From NCBI RefSeq assembly GCF_016808095.1, contig NC_068976.1:8279001-8343000 (forward strand): 64,000 nt of DNA, given 5' to 3'. The notes beneath the pieces are model-generated. The model had not been told where the DNA came from and ran no database searches. It was given only the letters and a program-made list of their open reading frames with translations. Shown piece after piece: positions 17,440 to 29,850 of the stretch (position 1 is the stretch's first letter; the number at the start of each line of letters is the position of its first letter). Origin of the DNA: Vigna angularis (lineage: Eukaryota; Streptophyta; Magnoliopsida; Fabales; Fabaceae). The position numbers and the translations under genes were made by a program.

Positions 17440-18450
17440 TTATATTACAGATAAATTAAGTCAACCTAAGTCTAGTTAAATCGAGTCAGCTCAAGTCTAG
17501 GTTGAGTTGAATTAACATAAACACAGTTTAACCTGAGTTAACTCAAGTTAAGTTGAGTATAGTTGACCTAGGTCTAAGTCGAACCAAATCATGATAAGTT
17601 CATATTTAGTCGAGTCGAGATGGGTGCAAGTTCATCTAATTCGAGGCTAATCCACATTTAATTAAGTTGGGTTAACATTAAGTTAATTTTAGTCATATCA
17701 ATACCAACTCAAGCCTCACCCCATTAAGACCAGGCTCAGTTTAATCAAGACTGAATAAAGTTGGACCCAAATCAAGTTAATCAGAACCCGAGCCAAACTA
17801 AGTTAGCTTATTAAGACTATGTTAGGCTTGGCCACATCAAGACTTCATTAAGTCTAGCTCGTTAAAGACCGGGTTAAGTTGGGCCTAGTCAAGCCGAATC
17901 ACCTTGAGCCTAAGAAGAGCCTAGTCGGCTTAGGCCCAAGTCTTAAGTCAAGTCGACATAAGCCTAGGTTGAATCGAGTAAGCTTTGGTCATATTGAGTC
18001 TACATGAGCCTACGTTGAATCGAGTAAGCTTTGGCCTGATCAAGTTGAGTAAGCTTGGGGCCAGGTCGAATCGAGTCAACTTGGACCAAACTAGTCAACT
18101 CAACTCAAACAATATTAGCGTAAGTCGTTCGAGTTGAGTCAAATAATGTCTAGATCGAGCTGAGTCTGACTTGGTCCTAGTCAACCCATGTATTTCATAC
18201 TAAGGTAAAACTGAGTCAACTTGAACAGAATTCAAATCAAGTTGGTATGGACAAGTTCAAAACAAGTTAATAAGATCCTAAGTTGAATGAGTTAGCTTGA
18301 AGTAAAGTTAAATCAAGTTAGTTCAAACTCATGTAAAGTTGATTAAGTACAAGTTTATGTTAGTCCAAACCCATATCAGGTAGAGTCGTCTTGGACACAT
18401 TTTTTATTCAAAATCAAGTTATATGTATCTAAGTTGAAGTCAAACTGAAT
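17440..18450. repeat. Degenerate array of short GAGTCAA / CAAGTT words
   Basis: About 1 kb in which variants of GAGTTGAGTC, TCAAGTC, GGCCTAG and AAGTTGAG recur every 10-25 bp in both orientations without a fixed period, for example the AGCCTA(A/C)GTTGAATCGAGTAAGC words near 17962 and 18008. It looks like an old minisatellite broken by substitution and slippage. No open frame runs through it. The flanks at 17116-17439 and 18451-18650 are plain AT-rich DNA. Confidence 0.65.
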
Positions 18451-18653
18451 CAATTAGGTTGATTTTACGTTGAATTTATTTTAATTTACAAAATAAATTT
18501 AATAAATATTTAACTTTGGATTGAAAATTTTCAAATGAACTTGATTTAGTTAATAATTTTAAATTCATTCTATCTGGATCAAAACTAAATTAAATTTTAA
18601 TCAAATTCAAAAGTATTCATCACACAAAAACTAGATTTGTTTTACAAACTAAC

Positions 18654-18815
18654 TGTTGAATATAGTAAAAAACCATATTTGGATTAATCTCCCTTGTGTT
18701 AAATACACACATAGGGTTCTCTATTTATAATAGAAGAAATATGGGCTAAGCCCAAAATACAAATGAGAAATAGTAACAAACTAACTAAAAGATAAAAGAT
18801 ATAATATATTTAACA
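18654..18815 (-). repeat. 3' LTR of element A
   Basis: 162 bp, TGTTGAATAT...ATATTTAACA on the plus strand. Followed by the conserved CTCAAGCTGGAGCATACAA word, which also precedes the 3' LTRs of B and C on their own strand. Confidence 0.9.
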
Positions 18816-19604
18816 CTCCCCCTCAAGCTGGAGCATACAAATTGTATGAACTAAGCTTGGAATAGATGAACTTATTGTTGAACTAGATGATTTGTCTTCA
18901 AGAGTGTGAGACAAACATAGATGGACTAACAGCAGCTTGTGAAACTTCAACTTCAAAAGTGGATGGAGGAGAGTAGTGGTGGACAATGACAAACTGTAAG
19001 GACTGATTCCCAATCAATGATGGATGAGTGACGAGATCAACAGTGGTAGCTGAAAGCTAAGAGCTACAAAACTGCAGGGACTACACTAAATCCTCATTAA
19101 TGATAGATGGGGTGACAGGATCAACAGTAGTAGCTGAAATCTACAAAACTGCAGGGACTACACCCATATTTATGTGACTTGCAGTGTCTTGGAAACGTAC
19201 TCCCCCTTAGTGTGAAGGGCGGAAATGTGAAATATCACAGTTGCTGGACCACTAAAACAAAACCAAATATTAAGCTACAATGCTGAAACAAAGGCATCAA
19301 AGATCCAAAGATACGTTGGAGGTCCAAAATTCTTTGCTGGACAACTCCCAAGTGTGATACTTAACAATGTATCAGAAGAAGATTGGGCTAAACTCTAACC
19401 CAAGAAGAACTGACGCAGTTGCGTCTGTCTGAGGCGGTAGCGACTGCAGCAACGGTTGACTGCTATAAAACTGTAGGGACTAAATTGCCATCACTGACTG
19501 ATGGGGCCTGTAGTGGCTGGAAGCGACAAAACTACAGGGACTGCCATCACTAACTAACGAGGTGATGGGGGCCTACAGTCGTTGGAAGCATACGACGCCT
19601 GGAC

Positions 19605-19672
19605 AACGGCAAACGGCGCCTGGACAACAGCAAACGGTGCCTGGACAACGACAAACGGCGCCTGGACATCAA
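19605..19672 (-). repeat. 21-bp minisatellite inside element A
   Basis: Three to four units of CGCCTGGACAACGGCAAACGG with point differences. On the other strand this is the same unit family that B carries at 40611-41000 with a 20-bp period. Confidence 0.85.
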
Positions 19673-20464
19673 ATTTTGAGTTGATCTTGCTTAAGATCAC
19701 ATTCTCAAACCTAGACTTTACATCTCTAGCCAAATCTTTCTCTGTAGCACCCACTGCTAGAATCAACATCCTTAGTAGTGAAACAGATTTCCAGTAGAAG
19801 AAGCCATTTTAAACTTAGAGAAGAAAAAGGGACTTAGGGTTCCAAAAACGTGAGGGAGAAAACCCTAGGTATGAGCCCAAGCCAACAAAACGGAGAACAC
19901 AGGAACCAAAAACACACTCAAGAAGCTCCGGCGAGACGATCTGCAGTGACGCGGTGAAACTCCGACACCGGGAAGACGGCACGTGCAGAACACGCGGCCG
20001 AGAAGAAGCGGTGCGTGACAGCTGGTGCGGAGGCTTCGGAGGACGGGACCACTAGGGTTGGGTTGCGCTTCTCAAGGCGCACCTAACCCTTGACTTCGCC
20101 GGAGCAAATGACGTTCGGCGGCGGCGACAACGACGGACTGGCCGAAAAGAAGCGCTGCGGGGCGACGCGTGATTGAGAAGTGACTCTCGAAACCGGCGTG
20201 ATTGGCCGTCGCTCGAAGAGACGGTCCAGATCCACAGGTCACCCGTCGAAACTGTGACGGTGGCCAGCGGTGGCGATAGTGGCAGCGGAAAGTGGCGGCG
20301 ACAACAGTGGCACACTGGGTCTGGACTGATGCTGACTATGGCAGAGATTTAAGAAGAGAAAGGGCTGCCCACTGAAATTTAGGGGCTACCGGCGGTCATG
20401 GCGGCCGGTCGCCGGCATACAACAGATACCCTGAAAGAAGATCAAAGAACCTGCTCTGATACCA

Positions 20465-20628
20465 TGTTAAATATAGTGAAAAACTATATTTGGATTAATC
20501 TCCCTTGTATTAAATACACACATAGGGTTTTCTATTTATAATAAAAGAAATATGAGCTAAATCCAAAATGCAAATAAGAAATAATAACAAACTAACTAAA
20601 AGATAAAATATATAATATATCGTGTCCA
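20465..20628 (-). repeat. 5' LTR of element A
   Basis: Starts TGTTAAATATAG and follows the left LTR with about 10 percent scattered differences, but ends ATATATCGTGTCCA instead of ATATATTTAACA. The right border is therefore uncertain by a few bases. The LTR divergence makes A older than B, C and D. Confidence 0.8.
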
Positions 20629-20649
20629 CTAATTGAATTTTAAATATGA

Positions 20650-20657
20650 TATATAAA
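20650..20657 (+). promoter_or_regulatory. Putative TATA box of the PMT gene
   Basis: TATATAAA about 255 bp before the start codon, and only about 22 bp beyond the end of element A. Position and sequence are plausible for a plant core promoter. No transcript evidence. Confidence 0.4.
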
Positions 20658-20904
20658 CATCCTGAAGCTTGAAGAATTAAATTTTACGTATATTTTTCAT
20701 TCCTCCTCTCAGTTTTGGATTCTGAGGGAGAGTATCTTTTTCACCCACTCACTGATCCTATTTGTCACCATTTCTTGCGTCCAACACGACACAATAACAA
20801 CACAAACACGCTATCTCATTAACTAAAGCATGTTCTCACTGATTCTCGTACCAATCTCATTTCTGGTCTTAACTCCGAAGTGAGATCCACACTTTCATCT
20901 GTTC

Positions 20905-23900
20905 ATGTCGTTCACACACTCAAACCAAATGAAGTCCCTACGGTCCATTGATTTTCTCAAAACCTCTTCATTTGTTAGAGTCACCGCTCTCACACTCTTC
21001 GCCCTCACCCTCTTTCTCTTCCTCTTCACGCATTTCTCCCCCACCTCTTACTCTTCCTTCGCCTTCTCCTCTTCTGCCGCCGTCGATGCACCCTCGCCGG
21101 AGCAGCCACCACCTCCTCCTCCTCCTCCGACTCCGCTGGCGATGGCGCCTCATCTTCCGGAGCCGAAAGTGTTTCGTGAACCGCCGTTACCGCCGGTGGA
21201 GCGAATGGGGGTGTTGGACGGGAACGGCGTGATGACGGAGGATTTCAGAGTGGGGGAGTTAGATCCGGGTTTGGAGGAGGAAGGGCAAAACGGCAGCGTT
21301 TCTGTAAAGGAGAGTAGTGGTGTGAGGGAGAAAGTGGAGAAGTATAAGGTGTGTGATGTGAGGATGGTGGATTTTGTGCCGTGTTTGGATAATGAGGAAG
21401 TGTTGAAGAAGTTGGAAGGGAGCGTGAGAGGGGAGAAGTACGAGCGGCATTGCCCCCAAGAAGGGATGGGCCTCAACTGTCTGGTGCCGCCGCCCAAGGG
21501 TTACCGGCGGCCCGTACTTTGGCCCAAAAGCAGAGACGAGGTACTTGCTCTGTAAGTTTTTTTGTTTCTTTGTGAAAGGTTGGTTTTCTGTCTTCTTTCT
21601 TTGGGTGGTTAGTGAGATGCATTTGGGTTTTGGTGTGTAGTGGTTTTGATGAAATGACTCATTAGTTAGCACGCTTTTTTGCATGAATGATCATTAGCCA
21701 GGACAGCTCGCAAACATGTTTAGTTTTTGTTTTATGTGAAAGGGTGTTTTGTCTGATGTCGCTGGTGAATTTGAGGAGGGTGGCCAAAGTACGGGTCGCC
21801 AACATGTTCAGTTTTTGTTTCATGAGAAAGGTTGTTTTGTGTTCTCTAGGTGGTGAAGTTGAGGAGGGGTGTTTGATTGTGGCTTTGGTGAGTGGTGATA
21901 TTTGAAAGAGTTAATTACTTAGCACACTGGACATGGATGGCCATTGAGAACTTGTGAGCTCATTCTAGGATAATATGTGCTCGTTCTAGGAGAATTCCAA
22001 GTGCTATCTATACGAGTTAAGGATTAAGGTGGAAGGTTTTAGTCAGAAAGTATACTAATGTACCCGTCTTAGTGATTTTCTATATAAAAATTAGAATGTA
22101 TATATTAATTGTTTAACCCATGAACTTAATAGTGGGATCATTTTTTGAAATGAAAAAAATGCACGGTTTTTTTTGAGATGCTTGTGTATTAACGAGAAGC
22201 TAAAATGAATGAGCAGGAGATGAACAGTGATCAAATGGTGTCAGGTGATAGAAATTTAACTGATAGGGATCGTTGAATTTGAATTTGTTTTAATCTGAAC
22301 CTTTACATCAGGGTAATCTAGAAAAGAAAATTTTATCATCTAGAGTCTTAAGCACCAATAAGAAGAATGTATTAAATGATTTTTTTAGTTATGTGAAGAG
22401 TGAAAGAGGGAGACCAAGGACTTTGGAAGAAATTGTTATGAGTAATATTGGAAGTCCCATATCAGACTAGAGATAAGACTAAGTGTAAACCTTATCTTAT
22501 AAACAAGTGTAAACCTTATCTTATAAACTTTTTGTGGGGTTGAATTAGGCTTAAAGTTTACTTCTTAACAAGTAATCTCATGGTAAATAATATTCTTAAG
22601 AATTTGGTTTTTAACTGAGTCCAATTGTAATGTGTGACCCATGAGCCAATCTAACCTAGTAGGATACGACTTTTGTTGTTAGTCTTTGGTATTTGAAGTT
22701 TGATTTTATCTTAATTAGATGGTGGGAGCTGAATCTGATATTTTATTCAAAATTTACTTAATTTTTTCTTAATTTTGTTAATCTTGATTTATAAAACTCT
22801 TGAACTTTAAATTTTGTATCTTCTCACACTTTTCAATTGGTTTGAATTGGGAAAAAAGGGGTTGTTAACATGTGTTTATTTACAGGTTTGGTTTAGTAAT
22901 GTACCCCATACACGTTTGGTTGAGGATAAAGGTGGGCAAAATTGGATATCAATAAAGAATGATAAATTTGTTTTTCCTGGTGGTGGAACTCAATTTATAC
23001 ATGGTGCAGATAAATACCTGGATCAGATTTCTGAGGTAAGTCTCTTATTTATATTTGTTCTGATTTTTGTTGCTAACATATTGAGAGCACTTTTGAAATT
23101 GAATGTGCAGATGGTTCCTGACATTTCATTTGGTAAAAACACCAGAGTTGCATTAGACGTTGGTTGTGGAGTGGCAAGTTTTGGTGCCTTTTTGATGCAA
23201 CGTAATGTGACCACTTTTTCAATAGCTCCAAAAGATGTTCATGAAAATCAGATTCAATTTGCACTTGAGCGAGGTGTGCCTGCCATGGCAGCAGTATTTG
23301 CTACACACCGTTTATTATTCCCAAGTCAGGCATTTGATCTCATCCATTGTTCAAGATGCAGAATTAATTGGACTCGTGATGGTACTTCCTCTCTATTTAA
23401 GCCTTTGATCTCTCATTGTTCACCTTCTAACTATTCTATGGTTTTTTAAAGTTTATATGAAACATGAAACACATAGTACCTTGGGACTGAAACAGTTCTT
23501 TGCAGATAGAGGCTTGTGCTGGGTTAAATAATGCCATCTTGTAACATGATGGCTACGAGGGATGCCATTTTTTGTTTGTGTTCATAAGGGTAATAGAGGA
23601 TTGTGGCCGGGCTTAATATCAATACGGGTGGCATCATGTAATAGAGGATTGTGGTGGTTGTGGGGAGGGTGTGGGAAAGACATGTTGAAATTCATTGAGG
23701 GTTATGGGGGCAGGATTGGTGGTAGAGAGGGGTGAGGGAGAAACTATTTTATGGTCAATGTGATGATAAGTGTTAAGAAGTGGATTTTAAATCTAACTCA
23801 ACCCCACAAAACCGATTTGTAAGGTAAGGTTTGTATCTACATATATACTCTAAATTGGTTTTATCTCTAGTCGATGTAGGACTTCCAACACACCCCTCAC

Positions 23901-26900
23901 ACTGAGGTATATACATCTCGTGCGTGGGACTAGACATTAATGGGTGGTCCGATAACAAGTGGAATGATATGTCCAATAAACACAAATCTCGCTAGGAAAG
24001 ACTCTAACCAAGCTCTGATACCATTTTAAGAAGTGAACTTTAAGTCTAATTCAACCACACAAAGCTAGCTTGTAAGGTGAGGTTTGCACCCACATATATA
24101 CTCTAAATTAACCTTATTTTTAGTTGATGTGCGACTTTCAACAATAAGCAAGCAAGTGTAGAGATGCAACGGAGTCTGTGTAGAAGTGATAGATTTGGTG
24201 GAAAGATGTTATTGTGCAGTGGTGAGATGTAGATCCAAAAAGGGTAAAATGAGAGTTGTAATGAGTAAAAAGAAAGAATAGGGAGTGGAAAAATCATCTC
24301 TCATGTGGGCCTAAGGTTGTAACCAATCCATGCCTAGCACCACATCAACCCCTTCAATAGGGATAAGGTAAAAAGGGATGAAGGAGTGTGATTGAATAGA
24401 TATTGTGCCTTAGGGGAAGCCATAACCAAAAAGGGTGTGATTGAATAGGACATTCAATATGTCTTCATTGCCAACCATAACCGAGAGGCGTATGGTGAAC
24501 AATTGCAAGAGAGAAGCTCATCAGGGTAGTAGGGTATTATGAGAACTATCAATGTCTACCAAGATTGTGATCGGTAAGTTTGCTATTTGACCTTGAAACT
24601 TGAAAGTGTGAGAAGAATGTGTGTCATTGATGACTTGAAAGGATTAGTTGAAAAGAAGCAGACCATGGATTTCATTGATGATAGGGAGGTTTGGGCTGGG
24701 GCTTGTGTTTGGTGGGGGGTTATAATAAAATGGCTGGTTGTATATTTTTGACCCAGATAGAACTTTTCGTCATAGTTGAAACATATGCTAGCTGCTCATT
24801 GTTCTTGAACTTTAGCATGGATGAATTTTTTTATGGGTATGGATGAAGCAATGGAAGTAATGGATTGGGCTTGGATGGGGCTAGTACTTTTCGTCATAGT
24901 TGAAACATACTAGCTGCTCAGTGTTCTTGAAGTTCGACATGGATGAATTTTATGGGTATGGATGAAGCAATGGAAGTAGTGGATTGGGCTTGGATGAGGC
25001 TAGTTGGAGGTAAAAGGTGTTGAGATGGTTATGGGAGGGACAATGTTGATCATGAGTATTTAGGTTTTGAATGTTGGATTTTGGACTCAACTAATTTAGT
25101 GAGATCAAGCACTTGATAGATACATGTGGGTTGCAGGATGACTAGCTCTCAACAAATCTTGGGTATAAGGCCGGAAATAAAACAGCTAAGGGTCGTTTTC
25201 AGAGTGAACTAAATTACTCTGTTGTATAGTTTTTCAAAAGTGGCTTGGCAATCAGAGACTGAACCATGTTGGCACAGCTTGAAGCTTGATGGTTAGTAGA
25301 AGGGCCAAAACATAACTCCAAAGCCCTAGCTAAAGTTGGCCAATCAACCAACTTGTGATTTTGGTACATCCATTTAAACCCAGCCTTAAGCATCTTACAT
25401 GAAAAAAGCAGCCATGTGGAGGCAGAATTCCCAAGGGATTTGTTAAAAATTAAAGTACTAGTTAGCTTGAAACAACCAATCTAAAGGGTCCGTGCCCTCA
25501 AATGGGAGTAGTTGGATTGGAGCTTGGGGAAATGAAAAGGGCAGGATGGGGTAGGTGGGAAAGATGCATGGGTTTGGGAAGTAGTTGTAGTATTGGGCAG
25601 TTGTATAGACCTACTTGAGAAGGGTTTGAACTAGATGATGACTTTGAGGTTTGCAAAGGCATGGTTATGGATTAGCTCATGGCTTTGTGGTCGGTGGCAT
25701 GAGAGGTGGGAACAAGGTTTGACTCATTTTTAAATTCTAAGGAAGTTTGTTGAGCTTCCATGGTATTTTGAAGTATGGTATGGGGAGTTTTATTAAAATC
25801 ACGAACAAATGTGAATTGGGTCTATAGAGCAGCTAATTTTTTCAAGATAATCTAGAGGGTTTTTTCCACGTCTCTGGTGGGTTTGGGAGGCATTGAGGTG
25901 GGCAATGAAAACACCAATTTGATACGAAGTGCACAGTAGGTTAAGGAAAACATAAAATATCAAATTTATTAAAATTCTTAAAAGAGAAATACATGACAGC
26001 TGATTGTAGATAGCGCACTATCATTTGCTATTTTTGAGCAATGTGACTAAAACAATTTATGTAAATATTTGAGCTACCCTATGGAATGAATTGTTCTCAG
26101 AAAAAGATGTATCCAAGGTTAAACATATTGACTTAATAAACTTGAGAAATTTTTTTATGAAAGTTGGATCACAATTATGCTTAAGGCTTTAGTTCTTTGT
26201 ACTGATATTCTATTTTTACATGGCTTTAATGGAGATGGAATTTTGCTTCTTGAGGCCAACAGGCTCCTGAGAGCAGGTGGCTACTTTGTCTGGGCAGCAC
26301 AGCCTGTTTACAAACATGAAGAGGCCCTTCAAGAGAAATGGAAAGGTAGCTCATAATTTCTGTGTTTACCTAACAGAAGTAATATTTTTCAATGGGTAAT
26401 GGGTTGATAGATACTTAAATGTTGAGGATCAACTATTTTCTCAATCCATTCTTTCTGTAATCAACATGATATGGTATAAATGACCTAGATCTTCATATAT
26501 TGACATTGGATATTTAGTTTTAAACCCAATGGTCTTTGGACTGAACAGAAATGGAGAACTTGACAGCTAACATTTGTTGGGAACTTGTACGAAAGGAGGG
26601 TTATATTGCTATATGGCAGAAGCCTATGAACAATAATTGCTACCTTAGTCGAGACATGGCTGAGCATCCTCCATTATGTGAGTCCAATGACGATCCAGAT
26701 AATGTTTGGTATGACACTGTATATATTGTTTAATCCTGCCATATATCTCTGATTTGTGGTTGTCATTATTACTTGAACTGGAATGTAGAAAATAGGAGTC
26801 AGTGATGTCAAGATTGATTGTCATTCCAAGAAAGTTTACCGAAAGTTATAATGAAGAAATTGTTGCAACTTTGGCTTTCTATAGGATTCATACCGTAAAA

Positions 26901-28147
26901 GTTTAACTGGTCAATTAGAATTATATGCCTGCATTTCTTTACAATCACAAAATCAGTACTTATGATAGCCACAAAACAATTTGCAGGTATGTCAACCTTA
27001 AGGCTTGCATCACTGAATTACCTAGTAATGGATTTGGAGCAAATGTTACAGAGTGGCCTTTGCGTCTCCATGAACCACCAAAAAGGCTCCAAAGCATCCA
27101 ATTGGATGCCATTGTATCCAGAGATGAACTTTTCAGGGCTGATACAAAATATTGGTTTGAAATAATAGAAAGTTACGTTCGGGCTTTCCGTTGGAAGGAG
27201 TATAACCTGAGAAATGTAATGGACATGAGGGCAGGATTTGGAGGGTATGGGAGTATTACTTTTCTTGTTATCTTTATCTCATTTTTTTGTGACATTTTCA
27301 AGTTATTTGACTTCTATAGAATGTTTGTCTGACCTTGCTATTATCGCAGTGTGTATTATGACATTACTTTTACTCTGATAACTGCAGGGTTGCTGCTGCA
27401 CTGCTTGATCTCCGTATTGACTGTTGGGTTATGAATGTTGTCCCTGTTAGTGGATTCAATACCTTGCCTGTTATATATGACCGTGGGCTGATAGGAGTTG
27501 TGCATGATTGGTACGTGATTTTTGTCTTTACACTATGAAAGTTGATATTTAATGTGCTTTTATGTCTTATCTAAGTGAGTTGAGCTCACCGAGAATTTGG
27601 AGGCATTTGAGTATAACAAGCAATTAATCACATACTGGCAGAATGAGATCTAAACTAGAAGAGATAAACAAATCTATAGCATCAGTTTATTTATTTATTC
27701 TACTTTTGAAATCAGTTGCCAAATATTTTCATGTGTCTCTTTTCATTTTCTTAATTTTTACTGAGGAGGGAATTTCTTCCTTGATAGGTGTGAACCATTT
27801 GACACCTACCCTAGAACATATGATCTGCTGCATGCAGCAGGTCTTTTCTCTGTTGAAAAGAAGAGGTGTGTATGAGACACTATACTTTTTTCTTTATAGA
27901 CATTTCCCATTATTAGTGTTTGATAAACTAATTGTTTCTCAGGAAAAAGTGTAACATCTCAAGCATTATGCTTGAGATGGATCGGATACTAAGACCAGGA
28001 GGGCGTGTATATATACGTGACACCACATTCATTATTGGTGAACTTGAAGAAATTGCAACTGCATTGGGATGGTCAAGTTCCCTAAATGATGTCGGAGAGG
28101 GTCCCTATTCAAGTTGGAAGATATTAAGGTCTGAGAAACCATTCTGA
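20905..28147 (+). CDS. PMT11: Golgi pectin-type methyltransferase, PMT10/11 group, 9 exons, 663 residues
   Basis: Exons: 20905-21540, 22886-23035, 23111-23381, 26235-26345, 26549-26708, 26987-27244, 27388-27510, 27788-27865, 27943-28147. They total 1992 bp, all GT-AG, in frame. Type II membrane protein: a short cytosolic tail, one membrane segment (about residues 23-44), a Pro-rich stalk with eight prolines (about 69-76), then a lumenal domain. The S-adenosylmethionine fold shows [13 protein letters not shown] in the third exon. Other family blocks are [71 protein letters not shown] and [14 protein letters not shown]. The family (QUA2/TSD2 relatives) is thought to methylate homogalacturonan in the Golgi. 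This substrate is inferred, not shown. An alternative start is the Met at codon 9 (20929). Introns 1 and 3 carry retroelement insertions. The subgroup number is less certain than the family. Confidence 0.92.
22446..22570 (+). mobile_element. Solo LTR of a TRIM element in PMT intron 1
   Basis: Reads TATTGGAAGTCCCATAT...TACTTCTTAACA and is flanked on both sides by AGTAA (22441-22445 and 22571-22575). It is the same LTR as in the complete TRIM at 23771-24143, in the opposite orientation. A 24-bp segment (AAGTGTAAACCTTATC and following) is tandemly doubled inside it. Confidence 0.85.
23771..24143 (-). mobile_element. Complete TRIM (miniature LTR retroelement) in PMT intron 3
   Basis: Two 120-bp LTRs (23771-23890 and 24024-24143) enclose 133 bp. 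On the minus strand the primer site TGGTATCAGAGCTT (24010-24023) touches the 5' LTR, and a GAGGGGTG run precedes the 3' LTR. The target duplication ATAAG is perfect (23766-23770 and 24144-24148). No coding capacity. Its position inside the Ty3-derived intron filler makes it a later nested insertion. Confidence 0.93.
24290..25930 (-). pseudogene. Decayed Ty3/gypsy gag-protease in PMT intron 3
   Basis: On the minus strand about 25500-25300 gives [17 protein letters not shown], then a KWMYQNHQL..WPT-like gag block. About 24600-24310 gives [12 protein letters not shown] (protease, DSG changed to DID), VMVGN and [18 protein letters not shown]. Stops are frequent. No LTR pair was found. It accounts for most of the 2.85-kb intron. 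Confidence 0.65.
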
Positions 28148-29850
28148 GTTGCTCAATTGTGTCAGCAACATTTTTGAAGAAATGTTTGTAAATTGGCTCA
28201 TGCAACCGGAACATGACACTCCACCTGATATCTCATTCTGTTGCAAAATGTGGACAAGACTAACCCCGTTCATGTAATTTTCTAAGAAAATTATCTATTT
28301 GCCAAAAGTGGTATCCTTCAGTGTTGGATCCCTACTAACAGTTTTCTTCTAAACACTTCACACACAAAAAAGAAGAATATTTGTCTTGTATCAATCACTA
28401 CAGTATTGGTCATATGTTTAGGAAATAATTTTGTGTAATTAATCTTCGTGTGATGTAAGCTCAAGTTAGTGTAGACTAGACCAGATGCTTGAAAGTTGTT
28501 TATTATGTGACAGAAAAGCTTCACCTGTAATGTTCTCTGTTCCCTCACTCTCACATGCTAGGGTTTGATAGTGTTTGTTGTTTTGACAAGATGACTGTTA
28601 AGAGTAATGAACTTGTTAGAAACGATCTCTATACTGTACTATTGTATCTTTTATTTATTTATTTCAGATTCAATAAATTATTTTATTCGTACTCTTCGAC
28701 TATTCTTTTATCTGTATGATGTGTTATTCCATCAACTAGGAATACTTGCATATCTTCTCAGTTTTCTGATAATGGCTGAATGTTCTAAATCATAAGTAGA
28801 CACTGATAACATCACTGTGTTTTGGCACACCTTATTGTTATTTTGGATTAAATGTAGATGTTTCATATTTTTGTGATTCCATGTTCAGTTTTATGTTTGT
28901 CTTTGGATTAATGGAAAAGATCACATAAAGTAGAACAAAATGTTATATAGTATTATATTTCACTGCTTAGATTATCTTGAATTGAAAGGAATTGAAATTG
29001 CCTTGGACAGAATCAATTCAATTTTATATATAAAATATTCTTTGTTTCCCTTTCCCCATATTCGTGAGCTAGCATTCAATGAATGAAATTATCAGGAGCC
29101 AGTGCCATTTTTCTCCTCGACTACCTTAGACCAAACAAAGTTATCTTACCTTTCATGCCTCTCATAAACCTTTCCCAATTGACTCTCATAACCTTACCCA
29201 CCTATGACTAGGGCCAAGTGGATGAAAAAACATTTATTGAGGTTCCTCGTTGAACATGGTGCATGTTTGTATCTAGGCATGTATCTTGAGGCGATGTTTT
29301 CTATGAGATTGTAATTGGAGTTTTTGTTTACTAAGACACCACTACTAGTTGAGTTTGTCAACATATAAAAGGATTGCAATAGAAATTGATCACTGACAGT
29401 GTGGTGTGGATAGCCACAATTTCTTGAATATATCTCAGTATTCAACAAGTGTTTATATCTAAGTTTGATGTCACATGTCTTTTATGACTGAGACAGCGCT
29501 GGATGTAGGGAAAAAATTCTCCAGGAACAATCTCTTTAAATTGTTTCAACTAGTTATAAAATTGAGAGGAAACCAATCCTTAGCACTATAATGGAAAAGT
29601 CTTTAGTCTATATAATGGAAAAGTCTTTAGTCTATCATGTTTGTCAGGAACCTTAGGAGGTGCCATAACCTTTAAATCTATGCAACAAATGGATTAGATG
29701 TTTTGTAAGTACAAATGGAACAATATAGAACGGTTGATGGTTAACAACCAGCTCAATAAGTTCCTTAGGAGTTCTATTGTTGCCCATGATTGTAGAATCA
29801 TAAGGCAAATCAAAATATAAAATGTAATAGAGGCACTGATAGTACTTCTC
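28148..29850. other. 3' flank of PMT and unresolved repeat-like DNA
   Basis: 28148-29050 is PMT 3' UTR and AT-rich spacer with nothing recognised. 29090-29850 is more balanced in composition and has short minus-strand frames (such as MAPPKVPDKHDRLKTF near 29660) that look like degraded retroelement sequence, but I cannot place them in a family. Confidence 0.35.

Larger units (their letters stand above)
18654..20628 (-). mobile_element. Non-autonomous LTR retrotransposon A (copia-like structure)
   Basis: LTRs are 18654-18815 and 20465 to about 20628. The primer site TGGTATCAGAGC (initiator-Met tRNA) is on the minus strand at 20453-20464, beside the 5' LTR. The polypurine run (AGGGGGAG on the minus strand) sits at 18815-18823. 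The flanks are CTAAC on the left and CTAAT on the right, an imperfect target duplication. The 1.6-kb interior has no gag or pol similarity. It is GC-rich at 19920-20320 and matches the interiors of elements B and C in both its first (after the primer site) and last (before the polypurine tract) parts. It must depend on enzymes from elsewhere. Confidence 0.82.

Noticed and set aside
21150..21684. Minus-strand open frames opposite PMT exon 1
   Set aside because: Shadows of the GC-rich first exon. The plus-strand reading has the membrane segment and joins in frame to the other exons.
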